Of a stretch of DNA of 56,444 nucleotides, positions 34,142-41,779 are shown one piece after another. Made by a program: the position numbers and the translations under genes. The stretch lies in assembly GCF_035762905.1 (NCBI RefSeq), contig NZ_DASUCC010000057.1, positions 1 to 56,444 on the forward strand, given 5' to 3'. The notes under the pieces are model-generated. The model had not been told where the DNA came from. It saw only the letters and a list, made by a program, of their open reading frames with translations, and made no database searches. This DNA is from DASYTH01 sp035762905. Its GTDB lineage: Bacteria; Actinomycetota; Actinomycetes; Mycobacteriales; Pseudonocardiaceae. Numbering within the stretch: the first letter of the stretch is position 1; each line of letters starts with the position of its first letter.

Positions 34142-34636
34142 CTAAGCCAAGTCGGCGGCGATGGTGGTGGCGATCTGTTCGGGTGTCTGGGTGACGTCGA
34201 TGACCGTGCCGGGCTCGTCTGGGGCGAGCGGTTCGAGGGCGGCGAACTGGGAGTCGAGTAGGGACGGCGGCATGAAGTGGCCTTTTCGGGCGCCGATCCG
34301 GGCCGCGATCAACTCCTGGCTGCCGGCCAGGTGTAGGAAATGGACGCCGGGCGCGGCCGCCTTGAGCCGGTCGCGGTAGCGTCGCTTGAGCGCGGAGCAG
34401 GTGATCACGCCGCCGCGCCGGCCGGCCTGCTCGGTGATCCACGCGGCGATGGCGGTCAGCCACGGCCCGCGGTCGGCGTCGTCCAGCGCTATCCCGGCCG
34501 ACATCTTGGCGATGTTGGCCGGCGGGTGGAACTCGTCGGCCTCGGCGAACGGCACGCCGAGGCGGTCGGCGAGTGCCTGCCCGACCGTGGTCTTGCCGGA
34601 GCCGGAGACGCCCATCACGACGACGATCGGGTGCAT
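34142..34636 (-). CDS. gntK: Gluconokinase
   Basis: A 164-residue kinase that phosphorylates gluconate to 6-phosphogluconate, feeding the pentose-phosphate pathway. It has P-loop GVSGSGKTT near the N-terminus, then EADEFHPPANIAKMSAGIAL, which is characteristic of GntK, and ITCSALKRRYRD. The start is taken at ATG 34636, where GGAAGAG lies eight bases upstream; an ATG six codons earlier (34654) has no binding site. It is divergent from cobD. No gluconate permease or regulator gene is adjacent. Confidence 0.9.
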   Translation of the reverse strand: MHPIVVVMGVSGSGKTTVGQALADRLGVPFAEADEFHPPANIAKMSAGIALDDADRGPWLTAIAAWITEQAGRRGGVITCSALKRRYRDRLKAAAPGVHFLHLAGSQELIAARIGARKGHFMPPSLLDSQFAALEPLAPDEPGTVIDVTQTPEQIATTIAADLA

Positions 34637-34688
34637 GGTTCGATTCTCTTCCATAAGGGGCACACGGCGGTCGAGGGTGAGGACTGTG

Positions 34689-35630
34689 GTGAGCGCTGCG
34701 CGCGCGATCGGTCTGCTGTTGGGTGTCGCCGCGGACGGCGCGTTCGGTGATCCGAAACGCTGGCATCCGGTGGCCGGGTTCGGCAAGGCGTCGCAACGGT
34801 TGGAGCGGGCGCTCTACCGCGATCACCGGGTGGCCGGCATGGCCTACACCGGGTTGCTCGCCGGGAGCACCGTGCTGCTCGGCGTTGCGGTGGAGCGGGC
34901 CGGCCGGGGCCGGCCGGTGCTCCAGGCACTGGGCACCGCGGTGGCCACCTGGGCCGTGCTCGGCGGGCGATCGCTGGCCGCGGAGGGCACGGCGATCGGA
35001 CGCGAGCTGGACGCCGGGGAGCTGGCCGCGGCCCGGGACCGGCTACCGCACCTGTGCGGCCGGGATCCCGCGACGCTGGACGCCGGCGGGCTGGCCAGGG
35101 CGGCGGTGGAGTCGGTGGCCGAGAACACCTCGGACGCCGTGGTCGCGCCGCTGGTCTGGGGCGCGGTCGCCGGGGTGCCCGGCCTGCTCGGCTACCGCGC
35201 GGTGAACACGCTGGACGCGATGGTCGGCTACCGCTCGCCGCGCTACCGCCGGTTCGGCTGGGCCGCCGCGCGCCTGGACGACGTGATCAACCTGGCCCCG
35301 GCCCGGCTGGCCGCCGCGCTCACCGTGGCCGGCGCGCCGGTGGTCGGCGGCTCCGCGCGCGGAGCCTGGTCGGCCTGGCGCCGCGACGCCCCCGCGCACC
35401 CCAGCCCCAACGCCGGCCAGATCGAGGCGGCCTTCGCCGGGGCGCTCGAGGTCCGGCTCGGCGGGCGCACCGTGTACGAGCACGGCGTCGAGGACCGCCC
35501 GGTGCTCGGCGACGGCCGGATGCCCGACGCCGGCCACGTCACCAGGGCGGTCGAGCTGTCCCGCGTGGTCGGCATCTTCACCGCCGCCGTCGCCGTCCTG
35601 ATCGCCCTGTTCCGCCGCGCGAAGCACTAG
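34689..35630 (+). CDS. cobD: Adenosylcobinamide-phosphate synthase (CobD/CbiB)
   Basis: An integral membrane protein of about 313 residues that attaches the aminopropanol arm to adenosylcobyric acid. Family features include DPKRWHPVAGFGK near the N-terminus, ESVAENTSDAVVAPL, YRAVNTLDAMVGYRS, DDVINLAPARL and SPNAGQIEAAFAGAL. GTG 34689 has GTGAGGA upstream; in-frame GTGs at 34677 and 34686 are alternatives. A cobC-like gene lies nearby. The stop overlaps the stop of the convergent SURF1 gene (TAG on one strand shares TA with TAG on the other). Confidence 0.92.
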   Translation: MSAARAIGLLLGVAADGAFGDPKRWHPVAGFGKASQRLERALYRDHRVAGMAYTGLLAGSTVLLGVAVERAGRGRPVLQALGTAVATWAVLGGRSLAAEGTAIGRELDAGELAAARDRLPHLCGRDPATLDAGGLARAAVESVAENTSDAVVAPLVWGAVAGVPGLLGYRAVNTLDAMVGYRSPRYRRFGWAAARLDDVINLAPARLAAALTVAGAPVVGGSARGAWSAWRRDAPAHPSPNAGQIEAAFAGALEVRLGGRTVYEHGVEDRPVLGDGRMPDAGHVTRAVELSRVVGIFTAAVAVLIALFRRAKH

Positions 35631-36436
35631 GCCGGCCCGGCGGCGGCGCGCTCGGCGGCCTCGTCCTCGGCGATGCGCTGGGCGACGGTGCGGCGCTGCG
35701 GGCGTTCGGTGGCCAGCACGCCGCCCGGTTTGATCTCGCGCCAGGTGAAGTACAGCCAGGCCAGCATGGCCATGGTGCCGAAGGCGATCCACTGCAGGGC
35801 GTAGGACAGGAACGGGCCAGCGGTCAGCTCGGGCAGCGGGAGCGCGCCGAGCACGCCGGGGCTGCCGGCTTCCAGCTGCACGTAGCCGGGGCGGATCGGC
35901 AGACCGGTCGCCGCCGCCACGGTGCGTGAGTCCACGGCGTAGACCTGGCGACGCCCGCCGTTGGTGGCGTCGGCGAAGGCGGGCCGGTGCTCCGGGTCGG
36001 TCTCGTCCGCGCGCGCCCGGGCCAGCAGCTCGACCCGGCCGGACGGCGCCGCCGGGTAGCCGGCGACCTGGGACCGCCCGTCCGGGCGCACGAAGCCCCG
36101 GTCCACCAGCACCACCGAGCCGTCGGTCAGCCGGAACGGGGTGAGCACCTCGAACGCCGGCTCGCCGAGCACGGTGCGCAGCCGGGCGAGCGTCTCGCCC
36201 TCGGGGAGGTAGGTCCCGGTCAGCGTGACCTGGCGCCATTGCCCGTCCGGGCCGAGCGCGCCCACCGGTACCGGAGCTGCGGTGAACGACGCGCGCACCG
36301 CGGCGTTGGTGGCGCTGCGCTCGTCGTGCCGGCGGAACTGCCACGGCGCGAGCAGCGTGTAGCAGGCGGTGGCGAAGGTCAGCACGACCAGCGTTACCAC
36401 CAGCCATCCCGGGTGGAGTAGGAACCTCAACCGCAC
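35627..36436 (-). CDS. SURF1 family protein (cytochrome oxidase assembly)
   Basis: A 269-residue membrane protein with the SURF1 layout: an N-terminal TM helix (~10-30) followed by PWQFRRHDER, a periplasmic domain (~35-210) with VLVDRGFV and a PGYVQLE segment, and a C-terminal TM helix (~213-233) with YALQWIAFG and LYFTWRE. SURF1 helps insert heme a into cytochrome c oxidase. No oxidase genes are nearby. GTG 36436 is six bases from TACGGT, a probable leaderless start. The charged C-terminal tail is cytoplasmic. Confidence 0.9.
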   Translation of the reverse strand: MRLRFLLHPGWLVVTLVVLTFATACYTLLAPWQFRRHDERSATNAAVRASFTAAPVPVGALGPDGQWRQVTLTGTYLPEGETLARLRTVLGEPAFEVLTPFRLTDGSVVLVDRGFVRPDGRSQVAGYPAAPSGRVELLARARADETDPEHRPAFADATNGGRRQVYAVDSRTVAAATGLPIRPGYVQLEAGSPGVLGALPLPELTAGPFLSYALQWIAFGTMAMLAWLYFTWREIKPGGVLATERPQRRTVAQRIAEDEAAERAAAGPA

Positions 36437-36442
36437 GGCTCA

Positions 36443-36465
36443 ACCGTAGGCGCCGTCACTAGACT
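36443..36465. promoter_or_regulatory. Divergent leaderless promoters for SURF1 and cobC-like genes
   Basis: On the minus strand TACGGT (36448-36443) is six bases from the SURF1 GTG at 36436. On the plus strand TAGACT (36460-36465) is seven bases from the cobC-like ATG at 36473. Only 36 bases separate the two start codons, so each promoter's -35 region overlaps the other gene's start. Transcription of the two genes should interfere. Confidence 0.55.
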
Positions 36466-36472
36466 CGCCGCG

Positions 36473-37531
36473 ATGACCCATGACCTGACCGATCCGCTTC
36501 GCCATCACGGCGATGTGGACGCCGAGCCCGGGTTGCTCGACTTCGCGGTCAACGTCCGCGACGAGGCGCCGCCACGCTGGCTGCTCGACCGGCTGGCCGC
36601 AGCGCTGGACCGGATCGGCAGGTACCCCGGCGCCGCGGACGACGCCAGGGCCAGGGCCGCGGTGGCCGGCCGGCACGGCCGGGCGCCGAGCGAGGTGCTG
36701 GTGCTGGCCGGCGCCGCCGAGGGCTTCGCGCTGCTGCCGAGCCTGCGTCCGACGCTGGCCGCGATCGTGCACCCGTCGTTCACCGAGCCGGAGGTCGCGC
36801 TGCGCGCTGCCGGCGTGCCGGTGCACCGGGTCGTCCTGACCGGCGAGGACGGTTACCGGCTGCGGCCCGAGCTGATCCCGGCGGCGGCGGACCTGGTCGT
36901 CGTCGGCAACCCGACCAACCCGACCTCGGTGCTGCACCCGGCGGCGGTGCTGCGGTCGATCGCCCGGCCGGGCCGGGTGCTGCTGGTGGACGAGGCGTTC
37001 ATGGACGCCGTCCCCGGCGAGACCGGCTCGCTGGCCGGGGCCGCAGGCGTGCCGGGGCTGATCGTGCTGCGCAGCCTGACCAAGACCTGGGCGCTGCCCG
37101 GCCTGCGCGCCGGCTACGCGCTCGGCGACCCCGCGCTGCTGGCCCGGCTGGCCGCGCACCGTCCACAGTGGCCGGTCGGCACCCTGGTGCTGGAGGCGGT
37201 GACCGCGTGCAGCGAGCCGCCGGCCGTCGCCGAGGCGGGCCGTGCCGCGACCGAGCTGGCCGGGCACCGCGAGCGACTGGCCGCCGAGCTGACCGTCCTG
37301 CCGGGGGTGTCCGTGCACGGCCCGGCCGCCGCGCCGTTCCTGCTGCTGCGCGTTCCGGACGGTGCGCGGGTCCGGGCCGCCCTGCGCCGCCGGGGCATCG
37401 CGGTCCGCCGGGCGGACACGTTCCCCGGTCTGACCGCCGACCACATCCGGGTGGCCGTGCGTTCCCCCGGCCGGGCGGCGCCGCTGGTGGCCGCGCTGCG
37501 GGCGGCCAGCGCGGTCGAGGTGCTGCTGTGA
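36473..37531 (+). CDS. cobC: PLP aminotransferase, Rv2231c/CobC-like
   Basis: A 352-residue fold-type I PLP enzyme. K204 in SLTKTW is the Schiff-base lysine, VGNPTNPTS contains the substrate-contacting Asn-Pro, and VDEAFMD the PLP-binding Asp. It is closest to histidinol-phosphate aminotransferases and threonine-phosphate decarboxylase CobC. The nearby cobD supports a cobalamin role, making the aminopropanol arm, though histidinol-phosphate transamination is possible. The ATG is leaderless. It is coupled by GTGA to the Nif3 gene. The order cobC-Nif3-zinc ribbon-RNase H is as in mycobacteria. Confidence 0.82.
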   Translation: MTHDLTDPLRHHGDVDAEPGLLDFAVNVRDEAPPRWLLDRLAAALDRIGRYPGAADDARARAAVAGRHGRAPSEVLVLAGAAEGFALLPSLRPTLAAIVHPSFTEPEVALRAAGVPVHRVVLTGEDGYRLRPELIPAAADLVVVGNPTNPTSVLHPAAVLRSIARPGRVLLVDEAFMDAVPGETGSLAGAAGVPGLIVLRSLTKTWALPGLRAGYALGDPALLARLAAHRPQWPVGTLVLEAVTACSEPPAVAEAGRAATELAGHRERLAAELTVLPGVSVHGPAAAPFLLLRVPDGARVRAALRRRGIAVRRADTFPGLTADHIRVAVRSPGRAAPLVAALRAASAVEVLL

Positions 37532-38355
37532 GGATCGCCGATGCCGTCCAGGCCCTTGAGGCCGCGTACCCGCCACGGCTGGCCGAATCCTGGGACGCGG
37601 TCGGCCTGGTCTGCGGCGACCCGGACGAGCCGGTGTCCCGCATCCTGGTCTGCGTCGACCCGGTCGAGTCCACAGTGGACGAAGCGCTCGAGCTGGAGTG
37701 CGAGCTGATCGTGGCGCACCACCCGCTGCTGCTGCGCGGGGTGCACGGGGTGCCGGCGGACACCCCGAAGGGCGGCCTGGTGCACCGGATGGTGCGCGGC
37801 GGCGTCGCGCTGTTCTGCGCGCACACCAACGCCGACGCCGCCGACCCCGGGGTCTCGGACGCGCTGGCCGGCGCGCTCGGCCTGACCGTGACCGGGCCGC
37901 TGAACCCGAACGAGGACGGGCGCACCGGGATCGGGCGGATCGGCACGCTGCCCGCCCCGGAACCGTTGCGGGCGTTCGTCCGGCGGGTCGCCGACGCGCT
38001 GCCGGCGACCGCCCAGGGCGTGCGGGCGACCGGCGACCCGGACCGGCCGGTCGCGACGGTCGCGGTGTCCGGCGGGGCCGGCGACTCCTACCTCGACGCG
38101 GCGCTGGCGGCCGGCGTCGACGCCTACGTCACCGCCGATCTGCGGCACCATCCGGCCGGCGAGCACCTGGCGAAGGCCGGCGCACCGGCGCTGGTCGACG
38201 TGGCGCACTGGGCCAGCGAATGGCCGTGGTGCGAACAGGCGGCCGGCGTCCTGCGCGCCGCGATCGACGGTAACGTCGACATCCACGTTTCCCTTCGTCG
38301 CACCGATCCCTGGACGGTGCGCGTGGGACAAGAGCGAGGGAGGGACCCAGCGTGA
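37528..38355 (+). CDS. Nif3-like dinuclear metal-centre protein
   Basis: A 275-residue NIF3/YbgI/DUF34 protein. It has ESWDAVGLVCGDP near the N-terminus, IVAHHPLLL (metal-binding histidines) and LFCAHTNADAA, then a C-terminal VTADLRHHPAGEHLAK with the remaining ligands. Family members form hexameric rings with a two-metal site, and their reaction is uncertain. GTG 37528 overlaps the cobC stop. The gene is coupled to the next through GTGA. Length is normal; the larger inserted domain of some homologues is absent. Confidence 0.88.
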   Translation: MRIADAVQALEAAYPPRLAESWDAVGLVCGDPDEPVSRILVCVDPVESTVDEALELECELIVAHHPLLLRGVHGVPADTPKGGLVHRMVRGGVALFCAHTNADAADPGVSDALAGALGLTVTGPLNPNEDGRTGIGRIGTLPAPEPLRAFVRRVADALPATAQGVRATGDPDRPVATVAVSGGAGDSYLDAALAAGVDAYVTADLRHHPAGEHLAKAGAPALVDVAHWASEWPWCEQAAGVLRAAIDGNVDIHVSLRRTDPWTVRVGQERGRDPA

Positions 38356-39089
38356 AAGCCGATCCCGCCGTGCAGCGCCGGCTGCTCGAACTGGCCGAGG
38401 TCGACGCCGAGCTGGGCCGGGTCGAGCACCGCCGCCGGACCTTGCCGGAGCTGGCCGAGATCGCCGCCGCCGAACTGGCGGTGCGCACCAGGCGGGATGC
38501 CCAGGTGTCCATCCAGACCACGCTGACCGATCTGGACCGCGAGGTGAAGCGGCAGGAGAAGGAGATCGACGCGGTGCGGGCCCGCGAGGACCGGGACCGC
38601 GGCCTGCTCACCGGCGGCACCGTGTCCCCCAAGCAGCTCACCGATCTCGAGCACGAGCTGGCCACGCTGGAGCGCCGGCAGACCAGCCTTGAGGACGACC
38701 TGCTCGAGCTGATGGAGCGGCGCGAGGCGATCGAGCTGGACACCCAGCACGCCGGGGTCGAACTGGCCAAGGCGGAGGAGGCACTGGCCGACGCGGCCCG
38801 CCGCCGGGACGCCGCGCTCGCCGACCTGGACACCATCCAGGCGCGCCGGGACGCCGAGCGGGCCACCCTGCTGCCCAAGCTGCCCGAGCCCGTGCTGGCG
38901 CTCTACGACCGGGTCCGCAAGGTCAAGGGGATCGGCGCGGCGCTGTTGCGCGCCCGCCGGTGCGGGGCGTGCCGGCTGGAGCTGGACCGCAGCGCCCTGT
39001 CCCGGATCGCCGCCGCCCCCGCGGACGAGGTGGTCACCTGCGAGGAGTGCGGCGCCATCCTGGTGCGTACCGCGGAGTCCGGCCTGTGA
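38352..39089 (+). CDS. Coiled-coil C4 zinc-ribbon protein (Rv2229c-like)
   Basis: A 245-residue protein. Residues ~10-180 are a long coiled coil rich in Glu, Arg and Leu (LEHELATLERRQTSLEDDL). The C-terminus is a four-cysteine zinc ribbon (CGACRLE, then CEECGAI). It matches the Rv2229c/MSMEG_4306 family, linked to cell division in mycobacteria under the name CdsZ (from memory). GTG 38352 overlaps the Nif3 stop. RNase H follows after a hairpin-bearing 79-base gap. Confidence 0.88.
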   Translation: MKADPAVQRRLLELAEVDAELGRVEHRRRTLPELAEIAAAELAVRTRRDAQVSIQTTLTDLDREVKRQEKEIDAVRAREDRDRGLLTGGTVSPKQLTDLEHELATLERRQTSLEDDLLELMERREAIELDTQHAGVELAKAEEALADAARRRDAALADLDTIQARRDAERATLLPKLPEPVLALYDRVRKVKGIGAALLRARRCGACRLELDRSALSRIAAAPADEVVTCEECGAILVRTAESGL

Positions 39090-39107
39090 GCGAACCATCG
39101 AACACTG

Positions 39108-39137
39108 CCCCGCCGCCGAGCCTGCGAGGCGGCGGGG
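39108..39137 (+). other. Intercistronic hairpin in the zinc-ribbon to RNase H gap
   Basis: CCCCGCCGCC (39108-39117) pairs perfectly with GGCGGCGGGG (39128-39137) around a 10-nt loop. The loop-side sequence GAGCCTGCGAGG is repeated 30 bases on as GAGCTTGCGAGG, just before the RNase H start. It could be an attenuator, an RNA-processing site or a 3'-end stabiliser. Confidence 0.55.
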
Positions 39138-39168
39138 TCGGCCAGCACCGAGCTTGCGAGGTGTGGCA

Positions 39169-40278
39169 ATGAGCCGAAAAGTGGTCATCGAGGCCGACGG
39201 CGGGTCCCGGGGAAACCCGGGGCCGGCCGGATACGGCGCGGTGGTGCGCGACGCCGGGACCGGGGAGGTGCTCGCCGAGCGGGCCGAGGGGATCGGCGTG
39301 GCCACCAACAACGTCGCCGAGTACCGGGGACTGGTCGCCGGCCTGCGGGCGGCGGCCGATCTTGGCGCGGACATCGTCGACGTCCGGATGGACTCCAAGC
39401 TCGTGGTCGAGCAGATGTCCGGCCGGTGGAAGATCAAGCACGCCGCGCTGCAGCCGCTGGCCCTGGAGGCGCAGAAGATCGCCAGGGGGTTCGGCCGGAT
39501 CCGCTACGAGTGGATCCCGCGCGAGCAGAACAAGCACGCCGACCGGCTGGCCAACCAGGCCATGGACGCCCAGGCCGGGATCGTGCCGGGAAAAGCCGGC
39601 CGGGCTGAGCCGCAGCCCGTCCGCTGGACCGGTGCCAAGGGCACCCCGACCCGGTTCCTGCTGCTCCGGCACGGTCAGACCGCGCTTTCGGTGCAGCGCC
39701 GCTATTCCGGCCGCGGCGAGGTGCCGCTGACCGACGCCGGCGAGCGGCAGGCCAAGGCCGCCGCCCTCCGGCTGTCCACAATAGACGGAATCGGTCCGGC
39801 AACGCCGATCATGTCCTCGGCGCTGGGCCGCGCGGTGCAGACCGCGCAGGCGGTCGCCGAGGCGGTCGGCGGACACGTGGTCACCCACACCGGTTTACTT
39901 GAGACCGATTTCGGCCGCTGGGAAGGGCTCAGCTTCGCCGAGGCTGCCGAGCGCGACCCGGAGCTGCACCGCCGGTGGGTGGCCGACAGTTCGGTGCCGG
40001 CACCGGACGGGGAGAGCTTCGATGCGGTGCACCACCGGGTCCGCCGGGTCCGCGACGAGCTGATCGCGGCGCACGGGGGAACGACGATCGTGATTGTCTC
40101 GCACGTCACACCGATCAAATCGATCTTGCGCATGGGCCTGGATGCCGGACCATCGTTGCTGTTCCGGCTACATCTGGACCTCGCCTCGCTGTCGGTCGTG
40201 GAGTTCTACCCGGACGGCAACGCCTCCGTCCGGCTGGTCAACGACACATCCCACCTGAATCGGCAGGTACCCTTCTGA
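39169..40278 (+). CDS. Bifunctional RNase H / histidine-phosphatase fusion (Rv2228c-like)
   Basis: A 369-residue two-domain protein. Residues 1-135 are an RNase HI domain with the acidic catalytic positions in EADGGSRGNPGPAGYG, NNVAEYRG and VRMDSK, followed by NKHADRLANQAM. Residues ~165-369 are a phosphoglycerate-mutase-type acid phosphatase with LLRHGQTAL, ETDFGRWEG and VSHVTPIK. In mycobacteria this fusion has RNase H and alpha-ribazole-phosphate phosphatase activity, linking it to cobalamin synthesis. ATG 39169 is preceded by GCGAGG. RNase P RNA begins five bases after its stop. Confidence 0.92.
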   Translation: MSRKVVIEADGGSRGNPGPAGYGAVVRDAGTGEVLAERAEGIGVATNNVAEYRGLVAGLRAAADLGADIVDVRMDSKLVVEQMSGRWKIKHAALQPLALEAQKIARGFGRIRYEWIPREQNKHADRLANQAMDAQAGIVPGKAGRAEPQPVRWTGAKGTPTRFLLLRHGQTALSVQRRYSGRGEVPLTDAGERQAKAAALRLSTIDGIGPATPIMSSALGRAVQTAQAVAEAVGGHVVTHTGLLETDFGRWEGLSFAEAAERDPELHRRWVADSSVPAPDGESFDAVHHRVRRVRDELIAAHGGTTIVIVSHVTPIKSILRMGLDAGPSLLFRLHLDLASLSVVEFYPDGNASVRLVNDTSHLNRQVPF

Positions 40279-40282
40279 AGGG

Positions 40283-40677
<395 letters not shown>

Positions 40678-40743
40678 CGTCTCCGGTACCACTGCATCGC
40701 ACCGTCCTGCGAACGGAGTAAAGAATCTGCGGGACGGAACGCT

Positions 40744-40771
40744 TTGATACGAGTTATTGGCCACCTAGGGT
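40744..40771 (+). promoter_or_regulatory. Strong sigma-70-type promoter of the secretion operon
   Basis: TTGATA (40744-40749), 16 bases, then TAGGGT (40766-40771). This is the best -35/-10 pair in the window. The transcript should start near 40778 and would give a ~250-nt leader before the first secretion gene. Confidence 0.6.
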
Positions 40772-40777
40772 GAGTGC

Positions 40778-41028
40778 TGTGCCGCATACGGGTGAAATGG
40801 TCACAAGCTGGCCAAACGATCCCGAACGTGACGTACAACGAGAACGCACACCATCCACCCGGATGTGTCGTGTAGGGAGCCCGACCAGGTGGGAGGGAGC
40901 GGTTAGGGTGCAATACGGAGCGCGCTATCGCCGCTACCCCTCGTCACATGGTCTACTCGTCAAGGACTGCAGAACCGGCGGCGTAGGAGCATCATGACAA
41001 ATCCGCTCCACGCACTTGGGAGTCAGAC
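40778..41028 (+). other. Long leader of the secretion operon, probably untranslated RNA
   Basis: A 72-codon open frame from GTG 40779, seven bases after TAGGGT, runs to a TGA at 40995-40997. About 57 % of its third positions are G/C, far below the neighbouring genes, and it uses rare codons (CTA, AGA, several AGG). It is therefore more likely RNA than protein. A small hairpin is visible (CATCC-accc-GGATG, flanked by ACA and TGT, ~40850). It shows no match to riboswitches I can recognise. Confidence 0.45.
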
Positions 41029-41032
41029 ATGA
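40994..41032 (+). CDS. Possible 12-codon leader peptide
   Basis: ATG 40994, preceded by TAGGAGC at good spacing, encodes MTNPLHALGSQT and stops at TGA 41030-41032. It overlaps the next start as ATGA. Its own ATG also overlaps the stop of the longer leader frame (ATGA again). Good binding site and exact coupling suggest translation that opens the downstream gene. It may also be a chance frame. Confidence 0.4.
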   Translation: MTNPLHALGSQT

Positions 41033-41301
41033 TCGCCATGGCCACCCTCGACACCCTCGCACAACAGGGTGAGCTGGGCACCGGAGGTGTCCGGGACTGG
41101 ATTCTGAACAACATCATTCCGCTGCTGCTGCTCGTGGTCGCGCTTCTGCTCCTGTGGCTGGGCGGCGGAAAAGGCGACAACGCAGGCGTCATGCGGCGGC
41201 TCGGTGGCGTGATCGTCGCCCTGGCCATCATCGGCCTGGCCGTGACGACCGACGCCGGCAAGGACATCGGAACGTGGATAGCCGGCCTGTTCACGGGCTA
41301 A
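41029..41301 (+). CDS. Small two-helix membrane protein, pilin/TcpD-like position
   Basis: A 90-residue protein with two hydrophobic helices (~27-45 and ~58-75) separated by a short GGGKGDNAGVMRR loop, and a short GLFTG tail. Size, two-helix topology and place ahead of VirB3/VirB4-like genes are typical of VirB2/TrbC- or TcpD-like components of type IV secretion systems. The sequence itself gives no family match, so this is inferred from context. ATG 41029 overlaps the leader peptide; an in-frame ATG at 41038 is an alternative. Confidence 0.7.
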   Translation: MIAMATLDTLAQQGELGTGGVRDWILNNIIPLLLLVVALLLLWLGGGKGDNAGVMRRLGGVIVALAIIGLAVTTDAGKDIGTWIAGLFTG

Positions 41302-41317
41302 CGTCGAGGGGGACCCC

Positions 41318-41779
41318 GTGCGTATTCGCACCGACGACGAGGTCTACCGCGTCGACGCAGTGTGGCTCGGCCCGCCGAGGGCAACGTTTCCGTGGCGCGC
41401 CCGGTATGTGGCGTGGGGCGTCGGCACCGTTGTCTTCCTGGTCGTACTGACGATCTTCCGGCAGGTCGGGGTCAGCCTGTTCTGGTCGATCGCCTGGGGT
41501 CTCGTGGTCACCATCGGGCTCACCATGGTCATCTGTGGGCGGATCAGCCACGAGCGGCCGCTCACCGCGGTGCTGACCATGTGGCTCCGGGAGCTCAACG
41601 CACCTCGGGAGGTCGTCTCCGGACGCGGAGGTGCGGTCAGCGCATCCGCGATCCGGGTGCGGACCGAACGGCCACGTCGCAAACCTCGCCGGCGTGGCCG
41701 TTCCACACGCGCGGTCGCCGCCCTTCCGCCAGGAACCGGCCTGGCCCGTCCCTCGGAGGTGGGCGGTGTTTGGCCGTAA
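41318..41779 (+). CDS. VirB3/TcpE/PrgI-like membrane protein
   Basis: A 153-residue protein with two membrane helices near residues ~28-45 and ~50-70 (VGTVVFLVVLTIF, IAWGLVVTIGLTMVI), followed by a basic cytoplasmic tail (RTERPRRKPRRRGRS). A short N-terminal domain, paired helices and a cytoplasmic tail directly before a VirB4 ATPase gene are the hallmarks of VirB3/PrgI/TcpE proteins. GTG 41318 has GAGGGGGA upstream. Its last 14 bases overlap the ATPase gene. The function is inferred from position and topology. Confidence 0.68.
   Translation: MRIRTDDEVYRVDAVWLGPPRATFPWRARYVAWGVGTVVFLVVLTIFRQVGVSLFWSIAWGLVVTIGLTMVICGRISHERPLTAVLTMWLRELNAPREVVSGRGGAVSASAIRVRTERPRRKPRRRGRSTRAVAALPPGTGLARPSEVGGVWP

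Noticed and set aside
34384..34688. Upstream extension of the CobD frame to 34386
   Set aside because: It runs antisense through the gluconokinase gene and shows no CobD homology before the GTG cluster at 34677-34689.
34600..34690. Cobalamin riboswitch upstream of cobD
   Set aside because: The gap between gluconokinase and cobD is ~50 bases, too short, and no B12-box sequence is present there.
40770..40997. 75-codon frame after rnpB as a protein gene
   Set aside because: It has a good promoter and exact overlap with the next frame, but low third-position G/C (~57 %), rare codons and no domain-like sequence. It is kept as leader RNA, with the alternative noted.
40678..41028. ydaO/c-di-AMP-type riboswitch, suggested by the NlpC/P60 gene downstream
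   Set aside because: None of the conserved blocks of that motif could be found, and the hydrolase gene is six genes downstream.
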